Shown piece by piece: positions 36,247 through 47,554 of a DNA stretch of 64,000 nt. The stretch is from Filosporella fistucella (Eukaryota; Ascomycota; Leotiomycetes; Helotiales), in NCBI GenBank assembly GCA_030077755.1, contig JAQJZZ010000010.1, forward strand, positions 4,154,001 through 4,218,000, read 5' to 3'. Each line of letters begins with the position of its first letter. Position 1 is the first letter of the stretch. Below the pieces are notes generated by a model. It did not search any database, had not been told where the DNA came from, and saw only the letters and a list, made by a program, of their open reading frames with translations. Both the position numbers and the translations under genes were made by a program.

Positions 36247-36287
36247 TAACGCCCACACCCACACCCACACCCATACCCATACCCACA
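36247..36287. repeat. CCCACA/CCCATA tract with G-quadruplex potential
   Basis: The minus strand carries at least six GGG runs separated by three bases (GGGTAT then GGGTGT). That is an ideal G-quadruplex spacing. The unit is not the TTAGGG telomere repeat of this fungal group. Confidence 0.8.
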
Positions 36288-38546
36288 GACCCACGACCTT
36301 CTTCAGGGGATCTTCTCACCGCCCGCCAGAGATATTTAAAGAAACATAATTGATCCCAATGCGGCTTGTTTGTGGCCTTTAGAGTAGCCGAGCATGAGCC
36401 GTGTCCAACTATTGATTGCTAATTTTGTCCCTTTGCCAGCTGCACTCGGTGACATTAAGTCACATTAAGTCACATTAACCGCCCAAAATGATTCTATTTT
36501 GGCTTCTGAATCCCCATCCTCGCTCATTCAATGTTGGCAAATTATTCTGAGATACCCCTCCCGTCTCCATTTCTCGGACGTGATGTTGGCAAATTAGTCA
36601 AAGTCAATGTTTCCTAATTTGGTGAGTTTGCTTTCATTGTTTCCCCCCTGGTGAATTTTGCCTGAATTGTCACTTTCCATACTTTCTCTCTCTCTCTAAG
36701 CACCCCCACACTCTCACATGCTAAGTCAGCAACACAAATCTGCATCTCCACTTTCTCTGATCTCCTTCCGCCTTGCGGAAAGACTCTCGGTTTCGGCAGC
36801 ATGCCCATAGTCGTTAATGTCTTATCAAGAGGATCATTCCGATCATAGTCACAGTACTATACATGCTTAGGTATACTGCGGTACAGTAGACATTACCACT
36901 TCGAGTAGCCTACCTTATCGTTCTTATCCTAACAATCCAGGATAATGATGGCGCATCATTTTCAATGCTTTAGCATTGCTGCTCAATTGAGAAGTTTCTC
37001 ATTACGGACGTACGCCGTTGCTGATCTGGATTTTCGAGGCGAGCGGAACTCAATCGTGATGCTCGATCCTATCCGACCGTGACATTGAATGCCGGACAGG
37101 GGACTCGCAATTTTCTGCCCCTCCTAATCTGTCCTGGTTATGAAAGGCTAACTCTTCTTTCAGATCAATCATTCGATATTGCAAATTTACAACCTTGCTG
37201 TGATGAGATAGATCCCATGATTTATGATCGCCAACTGCGAGAATGTGAGATTGTGAATGTATTTCATTTCACACTTCATAAATTATATCTCCGATTCGAT
37301 TGGATTGGGTTTGCGTTTCGTTCGCTTTTACATGGGCATCCTACGCACGTATGGCCCAGTCAGTCATGGATTCAGATACACAATTCCAAATGTGAGAAGT
37401 CACTTCGTGCACCAAGTTCTGGAGGATCTTTGATGTGGTTGACGGAGCCGTGGCCTGCCCCTTCACCACACGTTCCCCGTTTGGGATGCGTTGCGTGCTG
37501 AAGATTCTTGTTTCCAGCCCAACGATTCGATGTCTTGCAATTCTCAACGAACATCGTGATACCATCCTTTGGCCACTCCAGTTCTCAGACTCGTGGACCT
37601 GAAGCACCATGGTAATCTGATCTATCTCTTCGAGCAGGTTTATCAAGGGGTCTCGCATGAGCTTTCAATCATGTGAGACGAGTGTGAGTGCTTCATTGTA
37701 AAACAATTGGTCGGGCACTAATTCGAGACCTGGAGAAAAGACCGTTGATGATCTCGGAGGAACATCTTGTCATACGTCCGTAAAGCCCAGATGCACACAT
37801 TCCTCCGAGCTTCACTCGTACGTGACGAGTATACGGTATGCGAGAGAATGATAGTCAAAATGAGCTTTCTTGTAGCCAATACCTTGCAATTTGCGGCAAG
37901 AAACGGTTGAGGTCTTGTCACGAGGACTTTGACATTTCAGCTGTGCTATGTCCATGCTGCATTGATCGTTACCTACCTATGGGATAAAGCATCGTGACCG
38001 GAAAATCTTTACAGAGCTGGATGGTGAGACGGTTCCGACATCCAGCATTGGAGTTCGTGTAAACATGGTGAAATTGAGGGAAAGCCATTGAAGCCCAAGA
38101 TTGTCAAGACGCAGCGCAATTGAGATTTACTTGTAGCAGAGATTTGCGATCATCGAGTTCGGCTGGCCGATGCACGCCACAGCTGTCAGACAGCCATTGA
38201 GATGGGGATGGGGGGAGGGGGGACGGGAAGGCACAGTTGGCGAGAACGAGCGGCATCTGGGATGTCTCTAGGATCTTGTGCATATTGGATGAAAGTGATC
38301 CCTGGAATTGGAGCATCTTTTGTTGTGAACAATGGCACAATTGCCGCATTGTCGCTGCAGAACACGAATTCAGCCAGCATCTCAACATCAAAATCGACGA
38401 CACACACGATAATTGAGGTGAATATTGTATTAGGTAGGTAGGTAGTGCAATTGAGCGGATACGGCGGGCACTCCCACTCTCTTCCACTCCACTCTCTCCC
38501 ATCTTATCCCATCCATCCACCTTATTGCACAGTACCGTGACTTTCC

Positions 38547-38600
38547 TGCCTCCCTCCCTCCCTCCCTTCCTTCCTTTCTTCCTCTTTCTTCAGGGGAGAT
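38547..38600. repeat. Polypyrimidine (CCCT/CCTT)n tract
   Basis: About 50 nt of almost pure C/T made of CCCT, CCTT and CTTT units, ending CTTCAGGGG. It could form triplex DNA or act as a splice acceptor or promoter CT-box for the SAM-PH gene leader. Confidence 0.75.
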
Positions 38601-39970
38601 CTGATCGGGCCGCTCCTCCAGATGATCGCAATACAAAGGATAGGGGTCTTTGGGCAGTCTCAGGGCATTTCTGGAGCATCATTGGCTTCGTGAAGTTGAT
38701 GTTGAATGTTGTAGTCTCTTTTAGGTGAGGAGAGAAGGTTTTCTCGTCCCGTGGAGTAGAGGGGTGGAGGGGCTGGAAGGGGGGGGACCACCGATGTTGC
38801 GAGAGGCTGGACCACAGGCTGACTGACGAATCAGAGCCAGGAAGTGGCTCAAGACGAGAACAACTAGAGTGGAGCCGTTTTTGGTTTGCATTTTTGGGAG
38901 TCTCTCGAGTCTCTCTCGTCTCTTTCACAGTGATTTCCCTTTACCCGTAATGGACTGGCTCGACTGGGAGCTAGAGGTTCTTCAAGGGGTGTGGTGGGGC
39001 GGTGGGAGGCGAGGCCGTGGATTGGTGGACGGCGAATGGACGGAGCGGGCAGGAGCGAGCGAGGGAGGGAGGGCTCAGGGAAGCAAGCTCGGCAAGGCAA
39101 AGAAAGGGAAGGAACTTTGGCTTGGAAAGGGTCTGGCGCTAAAATCTATTTCTACGGCCAATCAGTCAGCAAGACTCGAGCTAATTATGATGTAGAACCG
39201 AGAACGGTGAACGGGAGAACACCACCGCAGACTGCAACTCGCTGCAATGCACCACTTTCCCTCTCACTTCCAGCCAACGGGGAGAGAGAGAGACAAACAG
39301 ACACAAGCCGCGTGCAAGGTTTGATGTGCGATGTGCGGTAAGGAAATGGACATGGTCACGAATGGAAGGTAAGGTAAGGCAAGTATGCATGTGCACTACG
39401 GTTGGTAGGGACAACGGTCAGGTAGGGTAAGGTAAGGTAGGCAAAAGGTAAAGCAAGCCAAACCAAAAGGGAAGGGGAAGAGAAAGGGAAAGGAAAAAGG
39501 GAAAGTGAAAGGATAAGCTGCAAATGGGATGTTGTCGACCAGAAATAGTCACACTGTCACCCACTCACTCACCCACTCACCACGCTCTATCACCTACTGG
39601 CTCCCTCATGCAGAACACGCCGCACTGGTCACAGTGCAGACCTTCTCTCCCAGCATCATGCTGTCTGTCCATGTCCATTGGCGCTTTGACGACGATGTTC
39701 TGCAAGATACTGAGCGGTTCACCTCGATACATATACTCGAGTAGCCGCCCAAATCCCCAAGCCCTCTCTCTTGATGTTTTTGACTTTTTGCGCCCTCTAA
39801 CTTTTGATTATTTGCGATTTCCTAACTCAACTATCTGTCAATCTCAATCTCATCATCATTATCAGCAGTAGTGTCTACTACTATATCATCTCCATCGTCA
39901 ATTTAATCTAGAAAGCTGTAGCATTCCCCTCGCTAAAGATACTTCCCCCACTAGATACCTACCGGGCAAT

Positions 39971-42444
39971 ATGGTAAGGCTTAATGTCAATAGCCTCACC
40001 AGAGGCCCAGGTCACTGTATTCTAACAATCTACCAGCCGGCCATGTCACCACTGACACCAATCGATCCCCGCGTCGAGATGTTCCAAAAAGGACAATCCA
40101 GAGATGCATTTTTCAACATGAAGGCGCTGGCGCCACGACCTGTATCAGATGCGACAGAGATGTTTGATACAGACTTTGAGGATGACGATAGCGAAATAGA
40201 AGACTCCAACTCACCACGACTCAGTGTCAATTCGGTAAGTCTTGATCAGTATGCAGCTTCCTTTGTCCCTAGCTGACAACATGACAGAGTGGGAGAAGAA
40301 GTGAGCGCACGTTATCCTCTTTTGAGGAAGTACACACCCCTAGTCCCAACTCGAATGAGTTTGAAGGCTTCCACTTCGACATTTCGGCGAAGAAAGCGGT
40401 TGAGGGACCAAGAGGGCCTCACCTTTTCCGAGGCTCAGTTGACTCATCCATCAATTCCGATGAAGACCAATTTACTTTGGCCATGTCTCCCATGACACCT
40501 CGGCCTTCAAGTCTGCAAAGGGCACAGATGGCACTTGCCGCTCCAAGAGTTCCAGAAATTCCAGCACATCACCGCAACCTCGAGACTTTATCAGATGCAG
40601 TTGAGACCTTAGGCTTGAATGAAGTATCTCGATGGACACCGAGGCAGGTCGCAGATTGGATGTACGATGCCGGCTTTGAGCCTTCGATCGTGGAGAAGTT
40701 TGAGGAGAACGACATTTCTGGTGCGATTCTCATCACCCTAAAGTTTGAGGACCTCAGGGAACTCGACATCCCTTCCTTTGGACAACGTACAAAAGTATGG
40801 AATGAGATACATGTCCTTCGGGGAAGTGCGCCCAGCACACCAAAGCCACCTACTCCAATTGACGAGACTGCTTCACCATGCGTTGAATTCCACCGACCAT
40901 CAAGACATACTTCTAGAAGAGAGAAATCACAAGAATGCGGATCGGATGAGGAACCCAGAAGGCGGAAGAACTCCAAAAGACGACACCGAAAGCCTCGACA
41001 TGAAGACATCATATCTCCGCTTGAGTCTGTTTCCATCGTTGGCATCGAACAACTCATGCCAAAGCCGCACAAGTGCGCAAAAGGTGAAAACTGCTCAAAG
41101 TGGAGAAAACAGCAACGTCTTATCGACAGCTTCAAGCGAGATCACCCAGTTAGTCCAGAAGGTGGCTCTATCTGGATCGCTGGCGATCCTGGAAATCCAC
41201 AAACGGCAGAAGCTATCACCGACTTGAACCGTCCCATTTCAGAGGCAGTCCCATCTGTTGTAGCTTCCTCGGACGTACTAGGTCCTGGCCCACTTCCATC
41301 CTTCCGCCACTTGGAGGAGGCTAGCCTTCGCAACCTTCAGACTCGCGATCCCCAGGAGAACGTCAAGCAGTTTCTCAAATTCCAACATATGGACCCTTCA
41401 CATGAGATCTGGTCCTCTGAAGAGCCACCGTCGCCTCCCTATGAGATGTTTCCAACCTTACCAACTCCCCATAGTGGGCTTCGGGGCCTTCCAAGATTGG
41501 CAATTCCACCTCCTCGCCCAGCTCCTCCCCCACGCTCGGCGAGTGCCAATGCATTCTCTCCATATCGGATGGAGCGCGTTGAAGCCATGTCTCCAGATCT
41601 CCGCAATGCTACACAGTCACCGTCTATGGTCTACCGTTTCGGAACTCCCTTTTCTGAGATGGATGTTCCAGTGACTGCGGTACCAATTGGTCCTGTTGCA
41701 CGGGATGCCTCGCAATCAGTGCCACCCAATATGAACTACCGCCATGCTCCTGCACCGCCGCCACAGCGAACACAATCTCGTTCCTCCGCTCGTCGCCCTT
41801 CATTTGCATTACCCCGCGTGGACGAAAACATATCCACCGCACCCCCAACCCAAACGAAATTCAAAGCCGAACAGATTCAGCCCCCTCATCATCAGCACAC
41901 CAGCTCATATCCATGGTCTCCTGTCAACCAACCAGCTCAACGTACCGCCGATGATATTGCGCACGCAGGATGGATGAAGAAACGCAAAACCAAAATGCTT
42001 AGGCATGAATGGCACGAACATCATTTCACGCTTAAAGGCACTCGACTTGCCATGCATAAAGACGCTCGGGCACTTGAGACCCTTGAGTATATAGATGTCG
42101 ATGACTACGCTATTGCTTGCTCTTCTCTTGCATCCGGATCCAAATTGAATGCTGCATTTAAAGCCATGAATATCTCCCGTGGCAAGGATAAGAAGGACGA
42201 TGCTGCCTTCTCATTTCAGTTGATCCCAGCTGCAATTGATAAAGGACAACGTCTCCGTAAAAGAGAGAGTGCTATGGAGGGCAACAGTGATGGCAAAGAA
42301 GCTGCAAAAGCCAAGACTCACTACTTTGCAGTCAAGAGCCGCGATGAGCGAATCGATTGGATGAGGGAACTGATGCTTGCAAAGGCATTGAAGCAAAAGG
42401 AGGAGGGTTACGAGATCAACGTGAATGGCAGAAACATGATCTGA
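39971..42444 (+). CDS. SAM and PH domain protein (Boi-type polarity factor)
   Basis: Start options: ATG 39971 followed directly by a 63-nt intron (39974-40036, GTAAGG donor, TCTAAC branch, CCAG acceptor), giving MPAMSPLTP; or the ATG at 40043. Both lead to the same protein (785 or 782 aa). A second intron is 40235-40287, and the last exon runs 40288-42444. A SAM domain (about residues 177-243, counted from 40043) reads VSRWTPRQVADWMYDAGF and continues to FGQRTKVWNEI. A PH domain (about 624-760) starts AGWMKKRKTKMLRHEWHEHHF and ends RDERIDWMRELMLAKA. The middle is Pro-rich with many PPPR-type motifs. Yeast Boi1/Boi2 combine SH3, SAM and PH domains at bud sites and bind Cdc42/Bem1; no SH3 is seen here. 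A role in cortical polarity is inferred. Confidence 0.85.
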
Positions 42445-43240
42445 TTGAAACAGCATCAGAAACGAAAAAAAAAGGGTCTCCTCTTTTGCACGCATATTCA
42501 GCCGTTAGTGTCTTTGGTTAAACTGTTTTCGAGCGAGCGGCATTTGAGCATTTGATTTTTGATTCTTGGATAATAACTAGCGGGCGGCATTTTTGGGCGT
42601 TTTCGGGTCACTTGACGCTTCACCTGAGGTTGAAAGGGTCATGGTGGATTGGATCTAAGGGAACACTCACTTGAGGAAAAGATAGGATAGCTTAATTTGA
42701 ATGAAATACATGAATCGGAAGAAGTCTGTCATACACCGTGAGAAGTGGCTGGTGCCTTTCTATTGATATTAATTGCACACCGTAGAACTCGGCGGGATTA
42801 ACATAAAAAATTAAAAGTAAAACTCGGAGGCTACCAGCACTTGTGGTGATGGAAGAAGGAACTATTACCGACAACCAATTTCCGCGATATATAACTTTTC
42901 AGCAGAAGTGCCCAATACTACTTGACCTTGAATTTACAATACTTACCATTGACCAAGTCGGCCACTGATTCGGCCTGCGACATCAATAAACTGCAGAGCC
43001 CCGAAACCGGTAAAGAAACGTAGATTCGAAGACCATGTCCAAGAGTTCGCAGCCACTTGGCTTTACCACAAACGGTTTTGAGACCCTGTAATGCTCAGTA
43101 GATTTGGGTTCTAATGTATTACATCGTCCCAATTGCATGCATTTGAGTTCCTGATACAATATTTTACACTCTCATCATCTGGCCTATGTTGCCTGAACGC
43201 CATATTCTTGCTTCCCAATATGCTACATCACATTCATACC
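42445..43240. other. Convergent intergenic region
   Basis: About 800 nt between the stops of the SAM-PH gene and the mitoribosomal gene. An A-rich run follows the SAM-PH stop. No gene is recognised. Confidence 0.45.
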
Positions 43241-44202
43241 TCACATTTGTAACATGGTTGGCTTGATGTCTGCTCTATCAGCAACTTTAGCCCAGTCGAC
43301 TGCATGCCACCAACTTTCAGCATATGCCTTCTTTCCCCCGACGCCAAAAGCTCCAACTCCATAATCTGGTAGATAGACATGTTCCCATGTATTGATACAC
43401 AGAACAGGCGTCAAGTCAATTCCACCGGGTGCTATGCTTGGCTGGCTATTTGGGCCATGCGCTCCAACGGTATTGACCGGCTTCTCTCGGTTCATCCTCC
43501 TGACTGATTCCGAGACGGTATTGTCCTCCGTATTCATGTCAACAGGCTGGGCTCTGTAGTGAGCACCTGGGTATGGTGAGCCAGCCAAATAGGTACACAG
43601 GATGTGGTATTTCCTCTGTCTATCCTTCATGAGCCAGACGAATCCAGGACCAAACATCGAGCTCGCTGTAATTATGAAGTCCCTTCGGAGAGTTTCGATT
43701 GAACCAAAAGTCCGTTCAAGCTCCACTTGGAGACGCTTGGGCATCGGCGTCGAAGTTGTAGAGAGGGACTCGAAAAAGAAGTGGTTGTTATGTGCCATCG
43801 AAGCATAGTTGAAAGTTGGCGCATTATTCGGATCTCGAGCGAATTTGATGGCAATGTCTTTAGGATTTTTCCCTTCATACTCTCGCCCTGTATTGACCTG
43901 TCAGTTTGAAATCGTGTACTGCTTCCAGAAGAAGCTTCTCATGACATTGCGACGAAATTCTGAGCTCATTGATTCTCCAATTCGAAACTTAAGGCAACTG
44001 GTCACTCACCAGCAAGCGATTTGTTGAGATTCTCAACCATCAAGCTCTGATAATCTATCCACGCCATTTTGAAAGCCGCCGGTGATAGGAGTCCAGGAAC
44101 TCCATTGGTGAAATCGGACGAGAGTGGAGGGATATGATGTTGATAGGATCGACGGAATGACTTGAGGCAGAGCCCAATTCGGGGGAGGCGAGGCCTTAAC
44201 AT
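43241..44202 (-). CDS. Mitochondrial small-subunit ribosomal protein (mS42/mS43, SOD fold)
   Basis: Two exons: 44010-44202 and 43241-43887, with a 122-nt intron. The product is 279 aa. Residues 1-25 are basic and hydroxylated (MLRPRLPRIGLCLKSFRRSY), as expected of a mitochondrial presequence. The rest is the iron/manganese superoxide dismutase fold: LSPAAFKMAWIDYQSLMVENLN, then MAHNNHFFFESLS, FGSIETLRRDFIITASSMFGPGFVWL, and WEHVYLPDYGVGAFGVGGKKAYAESWW. In fungi this fold is used by two mitoribosomal proteins, Rsm26 (mS42) and Mrp1 (mS43), which lost enzyme activity; the AHNNHFFF form fits them better than true SOD. I cannot choose between the two with certainty. It is divergent from the molybdenum cofactor sulfurase, with 399 nt between starts. 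Confidence 0.85.
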
Positions 44203-44601
44203 CCTGATGATGTGTGATGGTTTGAAGTAAGTATAAAAAAAGTTGAAGCTCCAACACGATTTCAATTTTTGGCAGCCTCGTTCCATATCAGGCACCAAAG
44301 CCCCAGCGCGTAAGGTGCCTGAGGTAGGTTGGTCTTCCGCGATCTCCACCTACCCCTTTGAACCCAATCAGATGCCCGCAAACCTGAAGTGGGGGTGGGC
44401 TCCTGGGTTCTTGCACGTGAGCAGGCGACCTCCGGGCAATTCGATAAGGCTGGCAGCCCTCCACTCTTCCACTCTTGCGCTGGCCTCCGCCGGCCAACTT
44501 TGTGTGAAAGTTCCCTCCCCATCAAGCATGAACATTCTCGATGCTCATCTCAGATCTTTCTGCTCGGGGATGTCCCATATCAATCCTCCTTAGAACGTCA
44601 A

Positions 44602-47123
44602 ATGGCACTTGTAGCAGATATAATGGAAGATGCATACAACAGCAATGTCGAGCTGTTCCGTGAGACTGAATATCCAATGCTCAAAGGTAACCTTCGATTT
44701 TCCACAGCTCGAAATTGATGCCATATCTGACCATTCTCTTAGACTCGGTGTATCTGGATCATGCCGGATCCGCCTTGTCTTCCAAATCTCTTATAGAAAG
44801 TTTCACTGCCGATATGATGGCGAATCTATACGGAAATCCACACTCGGCCTCGCCCTCATCACAATTGTCGACTGCGAGGATAGAGGATACGCGTCTGAAA
44901 GTTCTGCAATTCTTCAACGCTGATCCTGAAGAATATGATATTGTCTTCGTCGCCAATGCTACGGCTGGAATCAAGCTTGTTATGGAAGCGTTTGGAGGCC
45001 ATGATAAAGGTTTCAGTTACGGCTATCACAGCGACTCCCATACAAGCATTATTGGCATGCGTGAAGCTGCACGCTCCAGCCGCTGTTTAGATGATGAAGA
45101 CGTGGAGCGCTGGCTGTCCGGATACGAAGCATTGACGGAAAGCGCATCAAACCCAACCTTGGATCTCTTCGCATATCCTGCACAATCCAACCTGAACGGC
45201 CGGCGTCTCCCTCTCTCCTGGCTTAGGAAAGCACGGGAGTTGAACAGCTCTGGTCATAAGGCAACATACACACTACTCGATGCTTCTGCGCTGGCATCAA
45301 CGGCACGATTGGACCTGAGCAGTGGTGGAATAACACCCGACTTCGTGGTTTTGAGTTTCTACAAGATATTTGGATTTCCTGATCTCGGCGCCTTGATTGT
45401 CCGGAAGGAATCTGGTTCGGTTTTCAAGGCGCGAAAATATTTTGGTGGAGGTACCGTAGATATTGTTCTTTGCAAGAAAGAGCAGTGGCATTCCCCAAAA
45501 ACCCAGTCATTGCATGAAAGCCTGGAAGATGGTACTCTTCAATTTCACAGTATTTTGGCGTTGAGCGCTGCTTTAGACACGCACGAGAAGCTTTACGGTT
45601 CTATGGATGCTATAGCCAAGCATACCGCCTTCCTAGCCCAACGATTATTTGACGGTTTGAATTCACTACGTCACGCTAACTGCAAACCGGTGTGTCTATT
45701 GCATTCCTCTGGCAATTTCTTAGAATCTGCAAGCACACAGGGTCCAATAGTGGCATTCAATCTCCGTAATCGTCATGGTGCCTGGGTCAGTAACACCGAG
45801 TTCGAAAAATTGGCTGCTGTTCGTAAATTCCATATCAGGAGCGGCGGGCTTTGCAACCCCGGCGGCGTTGCGGCATGCTTGGATTTGGAGCCGTGGGAAA
45901 TGCGCAACAACTTTTCGGCCGGTTTTCGTTGCGGTGCCGAAAACGACATATACGCCGGCAAGGTTACTGGTGTCCTTCGTGCCAGCGTAGGTGCAACGAG
46001 CACCAAGTGTGATATCGACGCTTTCGTCTCATTTGTTCGCGAGTTCTATTGTGAACGACTTCTGGTGCCAGATCCGATAACGCCGCCTAACTCTCAGTCC
46101 CTTGGCCATCTCTTCGTGGGGAGTCTGACCATATATCCTATCAAAAGCTGTGGCGGCCTGGGTATTATGCCCGATATAGACTGGGAAATCAAGCCCGAGG
46201 GGCTTGCTTGGGATAGGGAGTGGTGTCTCGTCCATCAAGGGACCGGACAAGCTCTCAATCAAAAGAGACATCCGAAAATGGCCTTAATCCGCCCTTGGCT
46301 GGACTTTAAAGCAGGTCTATTACATGTTCAATACACTGGAGAGATGCCACATGGGATCGCGGAGAAGATATCTGTGCCACTATCAGCAAATCCGAACTTT
46401 TTCAGCGCGCTGGGTGTTACAAAGTCACTGTCGTCGCGTGTTTGCGGCGATCCCATCCTGACATACACGTATGCTAAAACCGAAATAAATCAATTTTTCT
46501 CCAGCATACTTGGTGTGCCATGTGTTCTAGCTCGGTTCCCATCTGGTGGATCTGGTCTCGGGATGAGACATGCGAAAGCTCATTTGCAAAAACATCAGAG
46601 AGCCAAAAAGCCCGATGTGCAAAATCCACCCATAGAGAGTTCGTCTCTCCCAACGCCACCGGACTCTGACACAGAGGTACAGCGTCACCCAATTCTCCTT
46701 TCAAATGAAAGTCCTATTCTGGCGATCAATCAAGCAAGTCTGGATAGACTTAACAAAGAAATTGAGAAGTCTGGCGGGAAACCCGCCAATGCTGCTGTGT
46801 TTCGAGCGAACATTCAATTTAATTATCATGGCCAAGAACAAGAGCCATATTGTGAAGATGACTGGTCAACAATATTCATTGGACAACAACGATTCAAAAT
46901 GCTTGGATCATGCCGAAGGTGCCATATGATTTGTGTCGACCAGAACACTGCAGAAAAAAACGAGGAGCCATTTATTACATTGGCAAAGACCCGCAGATTT
47001 GAATCGAAAATCTTTTTTGGATCACATATGTGCCATATGCCCACAAAGGGCCTTACGAAGGAAATTCAGTATCCCACGATACGAGTCGGTGATATTGTAC
47101 GAGTCGGATTAGACGATGCCTAG
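44602..47123 (+). CDS. hxB: Molybdenum cofactor sulfurase
   Basis: Two exons: 44602-44686 and 44743-47123, intron 56 nt. The product is 821 aa, the normal fungal size. The enzyme sulfurates molybdenum cofactor so that xanthine dehydrogenase and aldehyde oxidase become active; in Aspergillus the gene is hxB. The N-terminal half is a NifS-like class V aminotransferase fold: VYLDHAGSA at the start, FVANATAGIKL, the PLP-binding lysine about K236 in SFYKIFGFPDLGAL, and the persulfide cysteine about C399 in IRSGGLCNPGG. The C-terminal half is MOSC_N plus MOSC: LTIYPIKSCGG (about 490-500), GLAWDREWCLV, then SCRRCHMICVDQNT. Both halves are intact. Exon 1 supplies the helical N-terminus MALVADIMEDAYN. 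Confidence 0.95.
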
Positions 47124-47554
47124 CCTCATTTCCTTCTCCTGTGTCTTTCAGATACCGAAAGTAAAGAAGAACCCTATTAAAATTAATAACTTCACCGTCT
47201 GTGCCATATAATCCTGAGTCTCACTGATAACCCGGCAAAGGGCACACCACATGCATAGTCTGTTTATCTGTACGCTCCAAGCCAATCGGCGCACCCTGAC
47301 TCTTAGACTAAGCGTCGACAGTTGCATGGTCTGGACTAGTTTAGTTCAATCTCAACATTATCCATTCAAGGGAGGAAGTTGACGCAACGAGCCAGAATAT
47401 TGCCGGGCGGGGTTGAATACTTGAATGCTAGCATTTTACTATATATAAATCTATCGTGTCTCGACCATTTCGTTTGTCAATGCTTGATTTGTGTAAGATC
47501 TTGGCCTTGGAACTGTTGACCTAGTAATTCATACTGTCTACTAGCATTGGAATA
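47124..47554. other. Intergenic, no gene recognised
   Basis: About 430 nt between the sulfurase stop and the first recognisable piece of the hydrolase pseudogene. A TATATAAAT stretch at about 47440 could be a former TATA element of that gene. Confidence 0.4.

Larger units (their letters stand above)
32978..39970. promoter_or_regulatory. 7 kb divergent intergenic region, repeat-rich
   Basis: The gap between the starts of the PRO1-type gene and the SAM-PH gene. No convincing gene is seen on either strand. It holds many simple repeats: GGTAT-type (33088-33125), GGT-type (about 33755-33785), TACCT-type (about 34070-34115), GTCA-type (about 35417-35447), a CCCACA tract (36247-36286), a triple CACATTAAGT repeat (about 36452-36480), CCCT-type pyrimidines (38547-38600), and a purine-only-like tract (about 39440-39515). 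Long leaders or upstream regulatory DNA for both genes are the likely content. Confidence 0.5.

Noticed and set aside
36247..36287. Internal telomere repeat
   Set aside because: The unit is GGGTGT/GGGTAT, not the TTAGGG expected in this fungal group.
43241..44202. True superoxide dismutase
   Set aside because: The AHNNHFFF form, long insertion and presequence fit the mitoribosomal SOD-fold proteins better than an active enzyme.
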